From Annona cherimola (lineage: Eukaryota > Streptophyta > Magnoliopsida > Magnoliales > Annonaceae), in contig CM059975.1 in the NCBI GenBank assembly GCA_030490835.1, forward strand, positions 49,033,174 to 49,097,173: a stretch of DNA of 64,000 nucleotides, in the 5' to 3' direction. The position numbers and the translations under genes were made by a program. This document shows, one piece after another, positions 10,402 through 22,021 of the stretch. The notes below the pieces were generated by a model. The model was not told the origin of the DNA and did not search any database. It worked only from the letters and a program-made list of their open reading frames with translations. How positions within the stretch are numbered: the stretch's first letter is position 1; every line of letters starts with the position of its first letter.

Positions 10402-11830
10402 CTTTTCATTATACTTGATAAACAGAGTGGTGTCTACCTTTCCTTTTTGGAAGTTATGATCAATCAAAAATTTGCTCAATCTTTCATACCAAGCCCTTGG
10501 AGCTTGTTTTAAACCATATAGTGCTTTGGTTAATTTTTATACAAATTTAGATTGATCTTTCTCCTCAAATCCAGGTGATTGTTCAACATACACCTCTTCA
10601 TTTATATACCCATTCAAAAATGCACTTTTAACATCCATTTGAAACAACTTAAAGTTCATGTGAGATGCAAAAGTTAGCAAAATGCGAATTGCCTCTAATC
10701 TAGCAACCGGAGCATAGGAATCCTCAAAATCTATTCTTTTTTCTTGTGAGTATCCTTTTGCCACAAGTCTAGCTTTTTTTCTCACCACAAGTCCACTTTC
10801 ATCTAATTTGTTCCTAAAGACCCATTTTGTGTCAATGACAATATAGTCTTTAGTCTTGGAACAAGATGTCAAACTTCGTTTCTTTCAAATTGATTTAACT
10901 CCTATTGCATTGCTATGATCCAGTTTTCATCATCAAGAGCTTGATCAATAGTAGTTGGTTCAATTTTTGATACAAAAGCGTATTATCCACAAACATTTTG
11001 TTTCAACCTTCTAGTCTTTACTCCTTCATAAATGTTGCCAATAACTTGCTCAATTGGATGGGCATCTTTGAATGTCAAATCAGTTGGAGGTTTATAAGAA
11101 TCATTACCTTTACTTACCCTTCCATCTATGGAATTTTCTGGCTTGGGTTCAGTTTCTCCTTGTTGCTCTTGTTGTTTTGCTTTCGAACTCTTCAATGTAT
11201 CATCTACATCACTTAATTCATCCTCTTTTCTCGGAGGTCGGTTAAATTCATCAAAAATAACATGTATTGACTCTTCTACAACTTGGTTCCTTTTATTGAA
11301 GACTCTATATGCTTTGCTATTTGATTAGTAACCAAGGAATATTGCCTCATCACTTTTGGCATCCAGATTTCCCAAGTTGGTTTTACCATTGTTCAAAACA
11401 TAACATGTGCAACCAAAGGCATGAAAATATGAAATATTTGATTTTCTACCTTTCCATAGCTCATATGGAGTCTTTTTCAAGATTCTTCTAATGGTTACAC
11501 AATTTAGGATATGACATGCTGTACTTACAACTTCACCCCAAAATTTCTTGGATAATTTACTCTCATTTAGAATAGTTCTAGTCATCTCTTGTATGGTTCT
11601 ATTTTTCCTTTCAACTACTCCATTTTGTTGTGGAGTTCTTGGTGCAGAAAATATATAGTGAATTCCTTTTTCATTACACAATTCTATGAATCGTTTATTT
11701 TCAAACTCACCACCATGATCGCTTCTAATGGTCATAATAGTACTTTGTTTTTCATTTCGTATCAAATTTACAAAAGTTGCTAACATAGAGAAGACTTTAT
11801 CTTTACTAGCTAAGAGAATTACCCATGTGA
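10402..11830 (-). pseudogene. copia integrase core and reverse transcriptase, broken
   Basis: Minus strand. 11786-11325 encodes the integrase core and C-terminal part: TIRSDHGGEFENKRF and PRTPQQNGVVERKNRTIQEM hold catalytic D and E positions, followed by LDAKSDEAIFLGY. The linker has several stops. 10872-10537 encodes RT: KWVFRNKLDESGL, ARLVAKGYSQEK, YAPVARLEAIRILLTFA, FQMDVKSAFLNGYINEEVYV. After a stop it continues as KLTKALYGLKQAPRAWYERL to about 10411, just before the YVDD catalytic motif. That motif, RNase H and the 3' LTR are lost at the fusion to Athila DNA. Confidence 0.88.
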
Positions 11831-11873
11831 ATCTTGAAAAATCATTAACTATTACGAATACATACTTCTTTCC

Positions 11874-12158
11874 TCAAAAGGTTAAAATATTGGATGGCCC
11901 ATATAGATCCATATGTAGCAATTCAAGTGGCCTAGTGATGGAAATCTTCTTTTTGGAGGAAAAAGTCATTTTAGGTTGTTTTGACAGTTGACATGTCTTA
12001 CAAATTTTATCTTTGTCATATTTCAATTTTGGCAATCCTTCTACCAAACTCTTTTTCCATAAGGTCTTAATAGTTGACATGCCTTACAAATTTTATCTTT
12101 GTCATATTTCAATTTTGGCAATCCTTCTATCAAACTCTTTTTCCATAGGGTCTTGATG
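11874..12158 (-). pseudogene. copia pre-integrase zinc domain disrupted by an 86-bp duplication
   Basis: The frame at 12080-11874 reads LPKLKYDKDKICKTCQLSKQ (the CC half of the HHCC zinc domain), KMTFSSKKK and LELLHMDLYGPS. Upstream, 12073-12158 repeats 11987-12072 with a few changes. The unit is 86 bp, so the duplication shifts the frame and separates the two halves of the domain. Confidence 0.78.
11987..12158. repeat. 86-bp tandem duplication in copia pol
   Basis: Two units, 11987-12072 and 12073-12158, both starting GTTGACATG. They differ at about six positions, so the event is not very recent. Confidence 0.88.
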
Positions 12159-12199
12159 TTTGACATGTTTATATGCCCAAGCCTCTTATGCCAAACCCA

Positions 12200-12616
12200 T
12201 TAATCATTGTCAATGTCCATTAGACATTGACCATCTAGTTCATCAAGTGAAACCAAATATACATTTCCATGTCTTTTTCCGCTAAACATGATATGTTCTC
12301 CATCAAATACATTACATATAGATGATTCAAACACAACCTTGTACCCTTTGTCACATAATTGACTAATACTCATCAGATTGTGCTTGAGTCCTTCGACAAA
12401 TAACATATCCTCCATACATGCATTTGAAATACTATAAATGTTTCCTTTACCTTTGATTTTACCTTTCTCATTATTTTCAAAGGCAACAGTTCCATCGTTG
12501 CAAGGCTTGAGTTTATGAAATAAACTTTTTTCTCCAATCATATGCCTTGAGCAACCACTATCCATGAACCAAACGTTGTTTGCCTTTGCCTTGAAACATA
12601 CTTGAAAAATGAGCAA
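12200..12616 (-). pseudogene. copia aspartic protease and start of pre-integrase
   Basis: The reading frame gives VWFMDSGCSRHMIGEKSLF (DSG is the protease active site), FENNEKGKIKGKGNI, MLFVEGLKHNLMSISQLCDK and GNVYLVSLDEL. The WxxDSGCSRHMTG style and following GKGxI motif are typical of SIRE/Maximus copia elements. It releases mature proteins from the element's polyprotein. The frame is open over 138 codons but is cut off on both sides, so it counts as part of a broken gag-pol. Confidence 0.82.
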
Positions 12617-12725
12617 ATAAAGCTTATCTCTTTAGTACCCATTTTATGGGTCCACTTAGGTTAGTAAACTGATTTAATCTCTGTTATTCTATTCTTGAAA
12701 GCCCAAATCTTATATTTTTTGGAAC

Positions 12726-14493
12726 TCAAACTAATTTTGCACCATGGTCATGCAGTTTCTTAAAGTTGCATCTATAAATTTTGTGACTCATCTTATTGCA
12801 AAAGTTGCAGGCCATAGGTAATATAGGAGTAGGCCTCCAAGTATGTAGTGGTTCAAAAGTTGGCCTTCTAGTCCAAACAACTTGTTTCCCTTTGGGTTTG
12901 TAAATAGGTGCAGCTTTAGCTTGATTTTTCCAAAGTTTTGGCACATTTGATTTGTTACTTTCTCCTTGCTCAAACGTAGAGTATCCAAGACCTCTTCTAT
13001 TGTTTTGAGAGGTAATGTTCAGAAATATTTTCACACTTTCTCCTAGATTAGAGAACTTAGTTAATGATTCATTTAAGGATTCATTCTTCTTTTTCAATTT
13101 TTCCACTTCTTTCAATAGTAGTTCATTTTCTTCTTTCAGTTTTGTTGTTCTTTCTGCTAGTTTTTCATTTACAATAATAATGGAATTACATTGTTGTCTC
13201 TTTAATGATAATTTGTTTCCTAGGTTTTTGATTTTCTCATATAATGAATCATATGTTTGTTGTAATTCTTCTAATTCAGCACATTTGAGACATTCTTGAA
13301 CAGAAGAATTAGTAGATTGAGAATAACAAAGTTTGGAAGCTACCACTTCATTACTTGTGCATTTTGTTGAGGTGGTTTGTTCTTCCAAAACTTCTGTTAT
13401 GTTTAAACACAACAAATTTTCTTCTTGCTCAATCCGTGCCATGTAGCATATTCTTGCGCAATTTGCTGCTTTAAAAGCATCGGTTGAGGAGCTACTTGTT
13501 GATGAAGTTTCTTCATTCATGTACATTCCTCTTCCCTTAGGCCTTTGGAATTTTTGGCTTTCATATCTATCCTTCTTTTCTTGACGATCCTTTGATTTTT
13601 CTTTCGGTGTAGGACATTGAGCTTGCATATGTCTCATACCGCCGCATCTATAGCATTGTGTAACCTCCTTCTTTTTCTCTTTTCTAGGTCTCTCATTGAA
13701 ACCTTTGAAGTTCTTTTCTCTCCTTACAAACTTTCAAAATCTTCGAGTTAACAAAGCAATATCTTCATCATCGTTGTGAGAAGAGGAGGTGGATTCGTCC
13801 GAGTTATGAGTGCCTTTTAGTGCAATTGCTCTCTTTCCTTTGTGGTGGACTTCATTTCTTTTCTTGATTAGCTCATGTGACATTAATGAGCTAATGAGGT
13901 CTTCTAGCTTTAATGTGTTTAGGTCCTTAGCTTCTTCTATTGCAATAATCTTTGGAGTCCAAGATTCCGGTAAAGCTCTTAGAATCTTCATGACCTGCTG
14001 AAATTCAAAAATTGCTTTTCCTAGACCTTTCAAGGCGTTAGTAATCTTAAAAATCTAGCAAACATTTCAGATATATTTTCTATCTCTATCATTTTAAAAC
14101 TTTCTAATTCTCTAATCAAAATATTTCTCCTTGTCCCTTCGACTTGAGAAGTTCCTTCATAAATAGATGTTAGTGTATCCCATATTTCTTTGGCAGTCAA
14201 ACAAGAGGATACTCTATCATATTCAGAAGCAGTAAGAGCACAAAATAATGAATTCATAGCCTTTGCGTTGCTCTTACAACTTTTACTTCCTCATCGGTCC
14301 ATTTGGAAGCTTTTTCATCAATAGGCAATGTCACACCGTCTTGGATCGCAATCTAAGAGTCCATATCTATAGCTATGATGAGTTATTTCATATGTAGCTT
14401 CCAATAGCCAAAGTTGTTCCCATCAAACAATGGTTGCCTAGTAAAAGATTGGCCTTCGACAAATGCAGGAACGGAAGTAGATTGGGATGCCAT
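12726..14493 (-). pseudogene. copia gag with two CCHC knuckles and a coiled coil, broken
   Basis: The start is ATG at 14493 (MASQSTSVPAFVEGQSF, DGNNFGYWKLHMK). A stop and further frame breaks follow. 14257-13734 holds the copia gag core (ALTASEYDRVSSCLTAKEIW, GTRRNILIRELESFKM, LEDLISSLMSHELIKKR). Near 13625-13666 is a CCHC knuckle, CYRCGGMRHMQAQC. The open frame 13637-12726 then has a Lys/Glu-rich coiled coil (KLAERTTKLKEENELLLKEV) and a second knuckle, CNFCNKMSHKIYRC, near 12780-12822. Two knuckles around a coiled coil make an extended nucleocapsid. It follows the primer site at 14539 directly. Confidence 0.85.
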
Positions 14494-14527
14494 ATCAAAA
14501 AATCTCTTTGGTAAAACTCAAAGACCT

Positions 14528-14539
14528 GCTCTGATACCA
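14528..14539 (-). other. primer binding site, initiator tRNA-Met
   Basis: TGGTATCAGAGC on the minus strand, two bases inside the LTR end. The 12-nt match to the initiator tRNA-Met 3' end is typical of copia elements and fixes orientation. Confidence 0.92.
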
Positions 14540-14541
14540 CT

Positions 14542-16138
14542 TGTTGGTCCCGAGTTAATGGCAAATACCCAAGAGGGGATGGGTGAATTGGGTAATTAAA
14601 ATTTTTCAACTTAAACAGAAACTTTACCCTGGCTTAGTTCAATCCCCTTCAATGAAACAAAAGGAAAGCAATAAGAGCAGAAATATAAATCAATGGACAT
14701 GATTTTTATAGTGGTTCGGGCAACCTTCCCTACTCCACTCTTCCAAGCTTACACCTCTTGTGACTTGGGTTCCACTATGTATTTCACAAATACAACTAGA
14801 GCCTTTGCTCTCTTCTAGATTTCAGCTCTAGGGGGCATCAACAACTCACAGCACAAGTAGGTGATGAGTTCCACTCCAATCACACACTACTTTGCTTACA
14901 CTTCATCTTAGTTACCCAAACTAAATCAAGTTCAATACAATAAGAAAGAATAAAAGAAAATTTTTACACGTTACTGATGTGTAGAGGCAGATTTAGCACG
15001 GAGAAGAACTTGTTAAGCAGTCTGAAAAATTTAGCGAGCAGCTCTTGACAGTTTGAATGCAAAGTTCTTCTTCTAGATGTTGGGTTAATCACTTAATGCT
15101 CTTAGGAATGGGAGTTATGCTCAATTAATGAAGTTTCAGCTACCCTCCATGTTCAACTTGAATGTCTTATATAAATGGAGAGGGAATTCGAACATTTGGA
15201 AGTAGGTGGCGCACATTAAATGCGCCAATGTTCGAAAAATTTCCGACCATTGCGACCCAAGTCACAGATGGACTCGACTTCGGGTGCGACTTCGCCCAAG
15301 TCGCAGGCGGAGTCAACTTTGGGTGTGACTTCGGCTTTCCACAAATACTTCAAGTTCCATTCTTAGTCTACTTGGTCCTGAACTTGACCCAAGTCGCAGG
15401 TGAAGTCGACTTCGGGTGCAACTTCACTTTCTGTGCTTGCGTGATGAACTTGAAATCCTTGGAGATGACTTCGATCACTTGATTTTCTTCATATTGATTG
15501 TTCTCCCATTTATTTATATCTCTTGGAACTCAGTATAATCATCCTTGCTTGAAAACTTTAAGCTCTATATCTTGAAATCTTGAATACTTGAATCTTGGAG
15601 TGCCTAAAGATGTCCAAATGTGTGTTCTTGATTTGAATTGATGAATCCATGCACTTTACTAGTTTTAGACTTGTTGTGATCTTCATTTGTTCTAAGTCGA
15701 ATATTTGAGTCTACTTGGTCTTCAATTTTACTCAAGTCGAGCATTGAGTTGACTTGGTCTGCGACTTAGCTCTTCAAGTTTCGCACTGTCAGTCTGAAGT
15801 CGAAGTTGGAGTCGACTTGGTCTGCGACTTCACCCAAGTCGCATGCGAAGTCGATTTCGTTTGCGACTTCGACAGCTTTACTCCCCAATTTCAATGTTGG
15901 ACCAAAAATGTCTCTTGAAGTCGCTGCTGGAGTCGACTTGGGGATCGACTTGGCCTAAGTTTATGCCTGAATCGACTTGGGGATCGACTTTACCTGTCAT
16001 GCTTCATTTTCTTCATTTTTATATCCTTTAATCATCTCACAAACATGTTAATAATCAAAAATTATTCAAATTGATTTGTTATTCATCAAAACATAGACTT
16101 GGCTTATTTTACCATTGATTTCAATACATGTTTCCAAC
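14542..16138 (-). repeat. 5' LTR of the truncated copia element
   Basis: Minus orientation. It ends CTCGGGACCAACA at 14542, next to the primer site, and starts near 16138 (TTCCAAC on the plus strand; the final base of the TGTTGG start is lost). TATATAAG is at 15166-15173. Palindrome clusters lie at 15255-15435 and 15700-15990, more decayed than in other copies. No target duplication is found because the far end is fused to an opposite LTR piece. Confidence 0.85.
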
Positions 16139-16369
16139 TTGAGCTTGGAAGAGTAGAGTTGGGAAGGTTGCCCGAACCGCTATAAAAATCGTGTCTATTG
16201 CTGTGGCTTGCTCAACTGCTTTTATTGCTTTATTTTTCTCCATATTCTCTACTTGCTTCAGTAAGGGGATTAAACTAAATAGAGGAAAAGTTTCTATTTG
16301 AATAAAATTTTTAAAATATCCAATGCACCCCTCCCCTCTTGGGTTGTTGCCATAAACTCGGGACCAACA
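16139..16369 (+). repeat. copia LTR 3' fragment in opposite orientation
   Basis: Begins inside the LTR at TGAGCTTGGAAGAG and runs to the normal end GGGACCAACA. It faces the minus-strand LTR directly, so two LTR pieces of one family meet as an inverted junction. Confidence 0.82.
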
Positions 16370-16614
16370 TTCATAATCTCACGTTCTGACATTTGTCATC
16401 AACTACACAAATTATTCATAAAATTTTCATCTTGCTCCTTTACATCATTCATTTTATCAACCTGGTCATGCCATAATTATATCAAATACATTCATCATTA
16501 AATAGTCAACATCATACTTATATAGATACATTCAACCATCAGTCACATAGAATTTAGAACTATTAGTAAGTTCACACACATTAACATTCCTTAGAAATTC
16601 CAATCATATTATTC
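16370..16614. other. no gene; unassigned flank
   Basis: AT-rich DNA without a supported ORF. Its continuation is probably 19949-20632, since the LTR between them has a target duplication. Confidence 0.5.
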
Positions 16615-16999
16615 CAGACTAACGAGTTGCGTATATGTCTAATTAAAATGCTTGTTTTAACGCAAGTATACGTGCCAATCAATTAATAAAGAGTGAGTAG
16701 AGTATTGTTCCCACGAGGATATGATCTAACTAGGATTATTAATCAGTTTAGTTGCTTTCGGTGAGTAGAAAATTGGAATTTCAATCTTGAAACTAAAATT
16801 ATCAAATGCAATAAGGAAATAGAAAAGAGTTCACGGAACAACTGGAATACTAGAAATGAGTTATCGATTAGGGATAGCAGATGGATAGTTCAGAATTCTT
16901 GAATCTAAACTATATCGCATTGGTTCCTTTCCATTAGATTGTGCAGGGATTTACTAGTCCAAGTTCAATAGTCCTTATATATATCTTCCAACACATATA

Positions 17000-18766
17000 T
17001 GTTGGAATCAATGGCAAATTAAGCAAAATCTATGTTTTGATTATTAATAAATTTAATTTGAGTAAGTCTTGGTTACTAATATGTTTTGTGGAATTGTTTA
17101 AAGGATATAAAAATGAAAAATCTGAATCTGATAGATCAAGTCGCAATTCAAGTCGACTCAGCGATCGACTTGAGTCAAGTCGATACCCAAGTCGACCTCA
17201 AAAGCGACTTGAGAGAAGAAAAACTATCCAGTGCTGAAAATTGATCCAAGGCAGACGAAGTCGCATAGCCAAGTCAACTCCATCTGTGACTTGAGTGAAG
17301 TCGCAGACCCAAGTTGACTCCAGCATCCACTTCGAGAATCCAAAACAATCCACCATTGAAATTTGGATCCAGAGCAGGCGAAGTCGCAGAGTCAAGTCGA
17401 CTTCACGAGCGACTTGAGTGAAGTCACAGACCCAAGTTGACTCCAACACCGACTTTGAAGAACCCAGAACTTCCAGCGTTGAAATTAGGAATTCAGGATG
17501 GTGAAGTCGCATACCAAGTCGACTTCACATGCGACTTGAGTGAAGTTGGAACCCAAGTCGACCCAGGCATCCGACTTGAGTCAGATTGAAGAATGTTTTA
17601 GTCCAAGATAAGAAAATCTACATGATTAAGCCATTAAAGATGATGTTATGATTAAGGAAACCTCATTTGGCCACTTCTAAGTATTACTAATCAAAGATTA
17701 CCAAAGTACGTTAAAACCAAGACATGAAGATAAGATCTCCAAGTGTAGATTAAACATATCAAAGCCTCAAAGTTCAAATGAATCAGAAGAAGAACAGATA
17801 CAAGATCAATCTCAAGTTGATTTCCAAAGAAACCAAGTTCATCAAGTGAATAAAGAAAGTGAAGTCGCACCCAAAGTCAACTTCACCTGCGACTTGGGTC
17901 AAGTCCAATACCAAGTCAACCTTAAGCAGGAACTAGGAACATTGCTGAAGACCAAAGTCGCACCTGAAGTCGACTCCAGCCTGTGACTTGGGTGAATTCG
18001 CACCCGAAGTCGACTCCACATGCGACTTGGGTCGCAACGGTCGGAAAAATTCGAACGTTGGCGCATTAAATGTTCATCACCTACCTCCAAACGTTCAAAT
18101 TTACTCCACCATTATAAATATGCATTCAAGTGAACGTGCTAGAGGTCAGAAAGAGCATTAACTATGATTCAACTACCATCATCTCCAAGCATTAAGTGAT
18201 CAACACAAGATTCCAAGGAAGAACTGCGTTTCAACTTGCTGCACTTCTTAAAGCTGATCATATCAACGCTTCTACAAGTTCTTCTACAATCTGAAACTTG
18301 CCTACACAATCTGTAAAGTGTAGATTTCTTTATTTGATTCATTTTTTGTAATTGATACTTGGTTTAATATTTGGTTTTTGAACCAAGTGAAAGCAAAGTA
18401 GTGTTGTGACTCAAGTGGGGCTCGTTACTTACTTGTGTTGTGACTTGTATACGCCCCCTAGAGTTGGAATCTAGAAGAGAGTTGTTGCTCTAGTTGTATT
18501 TGAGAATACATAGTAGAACCCAAGTCACAAGAGGTATGAGCTTGGAAGAGTGGAGTAGGGGAGGTTGCCCGAACCACTATAAAAATCTTGTCTATTGCTG
18601 AGATTTGCATTTTTGCTTTTATTGCTTAATTACTCTCCATATCTTTCATTTGTTTCATAAAAGGGGATTAAATTAAACAGGGGCAAATTTCTGGTTAAGG
18701 GAAAAATTTTAAATACCCAATTCACCTCTCCCCTCTTGGGTAATTGCCATAAACTCGGGACCGACA
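17000..18766 (+). repeat. copia solo LTR, TSD ATATA
   Basis: Starts TGTTGGAATCAATGG and ends CTCGGGACCGACA. The duplication ATATA is at 16995-16999 and 18767-18771. TATAAATA is at 18113-18120. Palindrome clusters lie at about 17135-17570 and 17860-18030. It lies inside the Athila solo LTR, so it is younger. Confidence 0.9.
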
Positions 18767-19429
18767 ATATAAAGCTAATTACACCCTATTCAATTGCTAT
18801 GTCCGCATGCCATTAAATAAAGTGGAATTGATAAGTTCATAACTTGTTCATGACTACATAGGGTTTAACGGTATATTCATATCCATCAAACAACTCCCCT
18901 TAACCAAGAGGAAACCTATGCCCTACACGTGGATCTAGCAGAGATCTTCCCTTTTCAAGGATGAATCCTGCAATTGAATCATCTTATAAGGTAGCTAAAC
19001 TTGTAAAAAGCATTAAACAACATATGCAAGGGTAAATCCACAATGCACAATCATATAGAAAATCAAATATTCATTCCTGAAACTTGAAAAATGAAAATAA
19101 TATAGTTTAGGGTTCAATTCATCCTAAATATCCATCTAAAGGAAGTTTAGCTCGAAGACATGATATAAAAATCCTTTACATCCATATTGTAAGTATCCAG
19201 GAAAATAGAGAAAGAAAAATAGAAAAATGAAGAGAAAACTGGATCTCTGCAGTTTCCACCAACAGGATCGGATCTTCTCTTTGATCTGTGCTTGAAACGG
19301 GTTCTTTTCCTTCTCTAGGTGTCTGTTCCGTCGACTCTCGCTCTCTCCCACACGATACCCTAGGTTTCTATTTCAATTAGTCAGCCTGCATAGAACACAT
19401 GCAGAAACTCTTGCGTACAAATGCGTAGT

Positions 19430-19680
19430 GGCGCCTAGGCACCAACTCTCTGTGTACTATGTAACTTAGAAACCTTTCGGAATGCCCTGAAATCTGATGC
19501 CTTGGCGCCTAGGTGCCAACTCCCTGGATGTTTTGCGACTTGGAAACTCTTCTAGAATTTGTCTGGATGCTAATGAAGTGGCACCTGGGCGCCAACTCAC
19601 TGGAAGCAATTCTGCTGTGTGAGGTGCTGAAAACTTTGGCTAAGGCATGTAGGGTGGCGCCTAGGTGCCAGCCTACTTGC
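19430..19680. repeat. four ~80-bp units headed by GGCGCCTAGGYRCC
   Basis: Near 19432, 19504, 19580 and 19653 a TGGCGCCTAGGTGCCA-type palindrome recurs, followed by related text (CAACTCYCTGG). It lies within the Athila LTR. Similar palindromes occur in the Athila remnant near 6865 and 7310. Confidence 0.7.
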
Positions 19681-19948
19681 CTCTTCACTTGGCTCTGTTT
19701 TGCATTCGACTCGCCCGCATGCCTATAATTGTCCATCCTTCCTGCAAAAAATGGATGAACTAAATAAATGAACTAAAAATGCCTAATTTATACTAAAAAT
19801 GCATAAAAACTGTATAATGCACATAAAATGCAAAGCTAATGAAAATTCAGCTAAATGGATGCAAACTCAATCTAATCTCTTGGACCAACATGCAAAAATA
19901 ATCTAAAATGGGTCATGATAATTCGCGTTTTCACGAGTTATCACAGAC

Positions 19949-20632
19949 ATCGTAGCTAATCATTTTAGCATACACATGCATACCATCTCATACCTTTCCT
20001 CAGTCGATCATGATATTATCCATCCCTAATTGAAACATGATTTAGGATTTTCTAGTAAGATTTGATATAATCAAATCCATTCATAAGTTAGGGCACCTCA
20101 TCTTAGCTATACATAGAAAAAATTCATCTCAAAATGATGAAAATAAGCTAAAATATTGGCAAGATGAGATTAACTCATAAAATATCATATAATCCTCATC
20201 ATTTAATTCATTTCCATTCATAATTTTCATAATCCAAACTGTTCATCATATCGGGCACGAGGTTGCATGCCTTCCCTTAAAATTTCATATCATTCCAGCT
20301 TATATATCATAAGATGTGAATTAATCATACAATTAATCAATTAATAAAATAAAAATGGAGCATTAATTACCATGCCACCTCATAATCTCTATCATGCCAC
20401 CTCATCACCTAGCTTATCAATTTCCATTAATGCTTTCGCCACCTCATCTCATTGTCAACACCCCTTTTTGTCATTTTGTACATGTCATCATTTTTGTCTT
20501 GTAGTGCCTATTAAATAATTGCATTTTACCCCCCATTATTTCTTGCAATTTCAAATTCACCATTCTTAAATTCCATCTTGGTCGCCTCTTCCTCAAATTT
20601 ATCATTTAACCATGTTTATCGTAACCGGGGTT
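19949..20632. other. no gene; likely old gypsy DNA
   Basis: No ORF. AT-rich with phrases resembling other gypsy LTR text, such as GGCACGAGGTTGCATGCCTT. I cannot place it in a family. Confidence 0.35.
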
Positions 20633-21150
20633 TCATAGGAGGTTATCCGAACTAATATAATTTTGTGTATTCTCTATGTTGGTGCATTCACTCCATTTTC
20701 TACTCCTACTAGCTCTCTATGTTTCACTCAAGGGAATTAATTAAATTAGGGTTTAAGTTTTAATTAACCAAAAATATTTTATAACCCAATACACTCCTCC
20801 CCTCTTGGGTGGAACATATAACTCGGGACCAACAAATTTCAAGTCCAAATATACCCAAGTTGCAAATGGAGTGGACTTGGGATATGACTCCAATTGACAC
20901 TTTATAGTTAGAGAAATTTTTATTGCCCTAATGTTCTTCAAGTCGCAAGTAAATTCAACTTGGGTATCAACTTCAACCAATTCGCATGCGAAGTCTACTT
21001 GGGGTGCGACTTCGACTGTAGAAATTTTCCCTCGAGAAGTTCTTCCTCCAACAGTGCACTTGAATTCGGTTGTGGAGTCAACTTGGATTGCAACTTGACT
21101 CAAATCGATCTTAGAGTGGACTTGACATTGCAACTTCAGTAGCTTGTTCT
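20633..21150. repeat. diverged copia-LTR pieces
   Basis: 20633-20835 resembles the plus-oriented LTR 3' end, including ACTCCTCCCCTCTTGGGTGG and CTCGGGACCAACA. It is followed at about 20850-21140 by a decayed palindrome array (AAGTTGCAA, AAGTCGCAAG, GGGGTGCGACTTCG). The copy is much more mutated than the other LTRs. Confidence 0.6.
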
Positions 21151-22021
21151 TGAAATTTGAAAATTCTAAATTCTAAACTTAATCCAAATTCGTTAGTAGC
21201 CTTAAATATGATATCACAAAAGTTTGGTATCATGTATCATAGCAAGGAATGGTAGATAGATGAAGAAAAATGAAGGCAAGAATGATTGCTGGAATTTTTT
21301 TCAATTCCAACCACATCAGAAGATAGGTACAAGAGAAATTATCTCTTTATGATAATCATAAGAAATGAGATTAGAAAGAATAATAAGGACCCTTACTAGT
21401 TTATGAAAAACTGGAAAGGAAGGCAAGGAAGAAAATGTTTTAGACTGGTTTAATACTAGTACTCCTATTAGATAGTCTACGCTGGTAAAACCTAGTTGTA
21501 GACATTATGATATGGGAATGAATTGATAGGTTAGCAAAAGTGTCTTTTGCTAAGACATGTATGAAATTTTATATGAGAGCAACTTTTGCTCTTTGCTATA
21601 GAAATAAATGTATTATGTTATATGAATAGTATGGTAAAAAAATGAAAATGATTGCTATGGATTTCTATTTTGTATGAATGAATGGGTAGTCTAGATCTTA
21701 CCCTATGATAAGATGAGAAATTCTATAATTTCTCTATGCATAAGAATAATAGCATGCCTACCATAAGAATAAGAAATGGATGGCATAAAGAAAAGAACAA
21801 TTATAATAGGAAATCCATATGGGAACAGAAATAATAGAAATAAGTGATAGGTCTATTGGACCAAGGCTAAAAGTGCCATCAAGAGATAGTAGCGCAGTGG
21901 AAGTGTAGTGAGCCAGTGAAATTTAGAAAAAGATGATAAGTTAGCAAATTTATGTGAGTCTTCCCCGATATATGAAATGTAATAGGTTTCAGGACGAAAC
22001 CTGTTACAAGAGGGGGAGGAT
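21151..22021 (+). other. 3' end of a gypsy internal region
   Basis: No ORF of useful length. Just before the long LTR it holds TTTCAGGACGAAACCTG and a purine tract, the usual pre-LTR layout of Tekay/Del-like gypsy elements (a GGACGAA phrase, then a polypurine tract, then TGTGA). Coding domains upstream are missing or unrecognisable. Confidence 0.6.
22009..22021 (+). other. polypurine tract
   Basis: AGAGGGGGAGGAT directly before the LTR start TGTGATACCC at 22022. It marks plus-strand DNA priming, and the LTR after it as a 3' LTR. Confidence 0.72.

Larger units (their letters stand above)
16620..19943 (-). repeat. Athila-type solo LTR, split by a copia solo LTR
   Basis: Minus orientation. It starts TGATAACTCGTGAAAACGCG at 19943 and ends CGCAACTCGTTA at 16620. 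It is flanked by the 5-bp duplication CAGAC (16615-16619 and 19944-19948). Without the 1.77-kb copia insertion it is about 1.55 kb. The end is TA where CA is expected. No internal region is attached, so it is a solo LTR. Confidence 0.82.
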
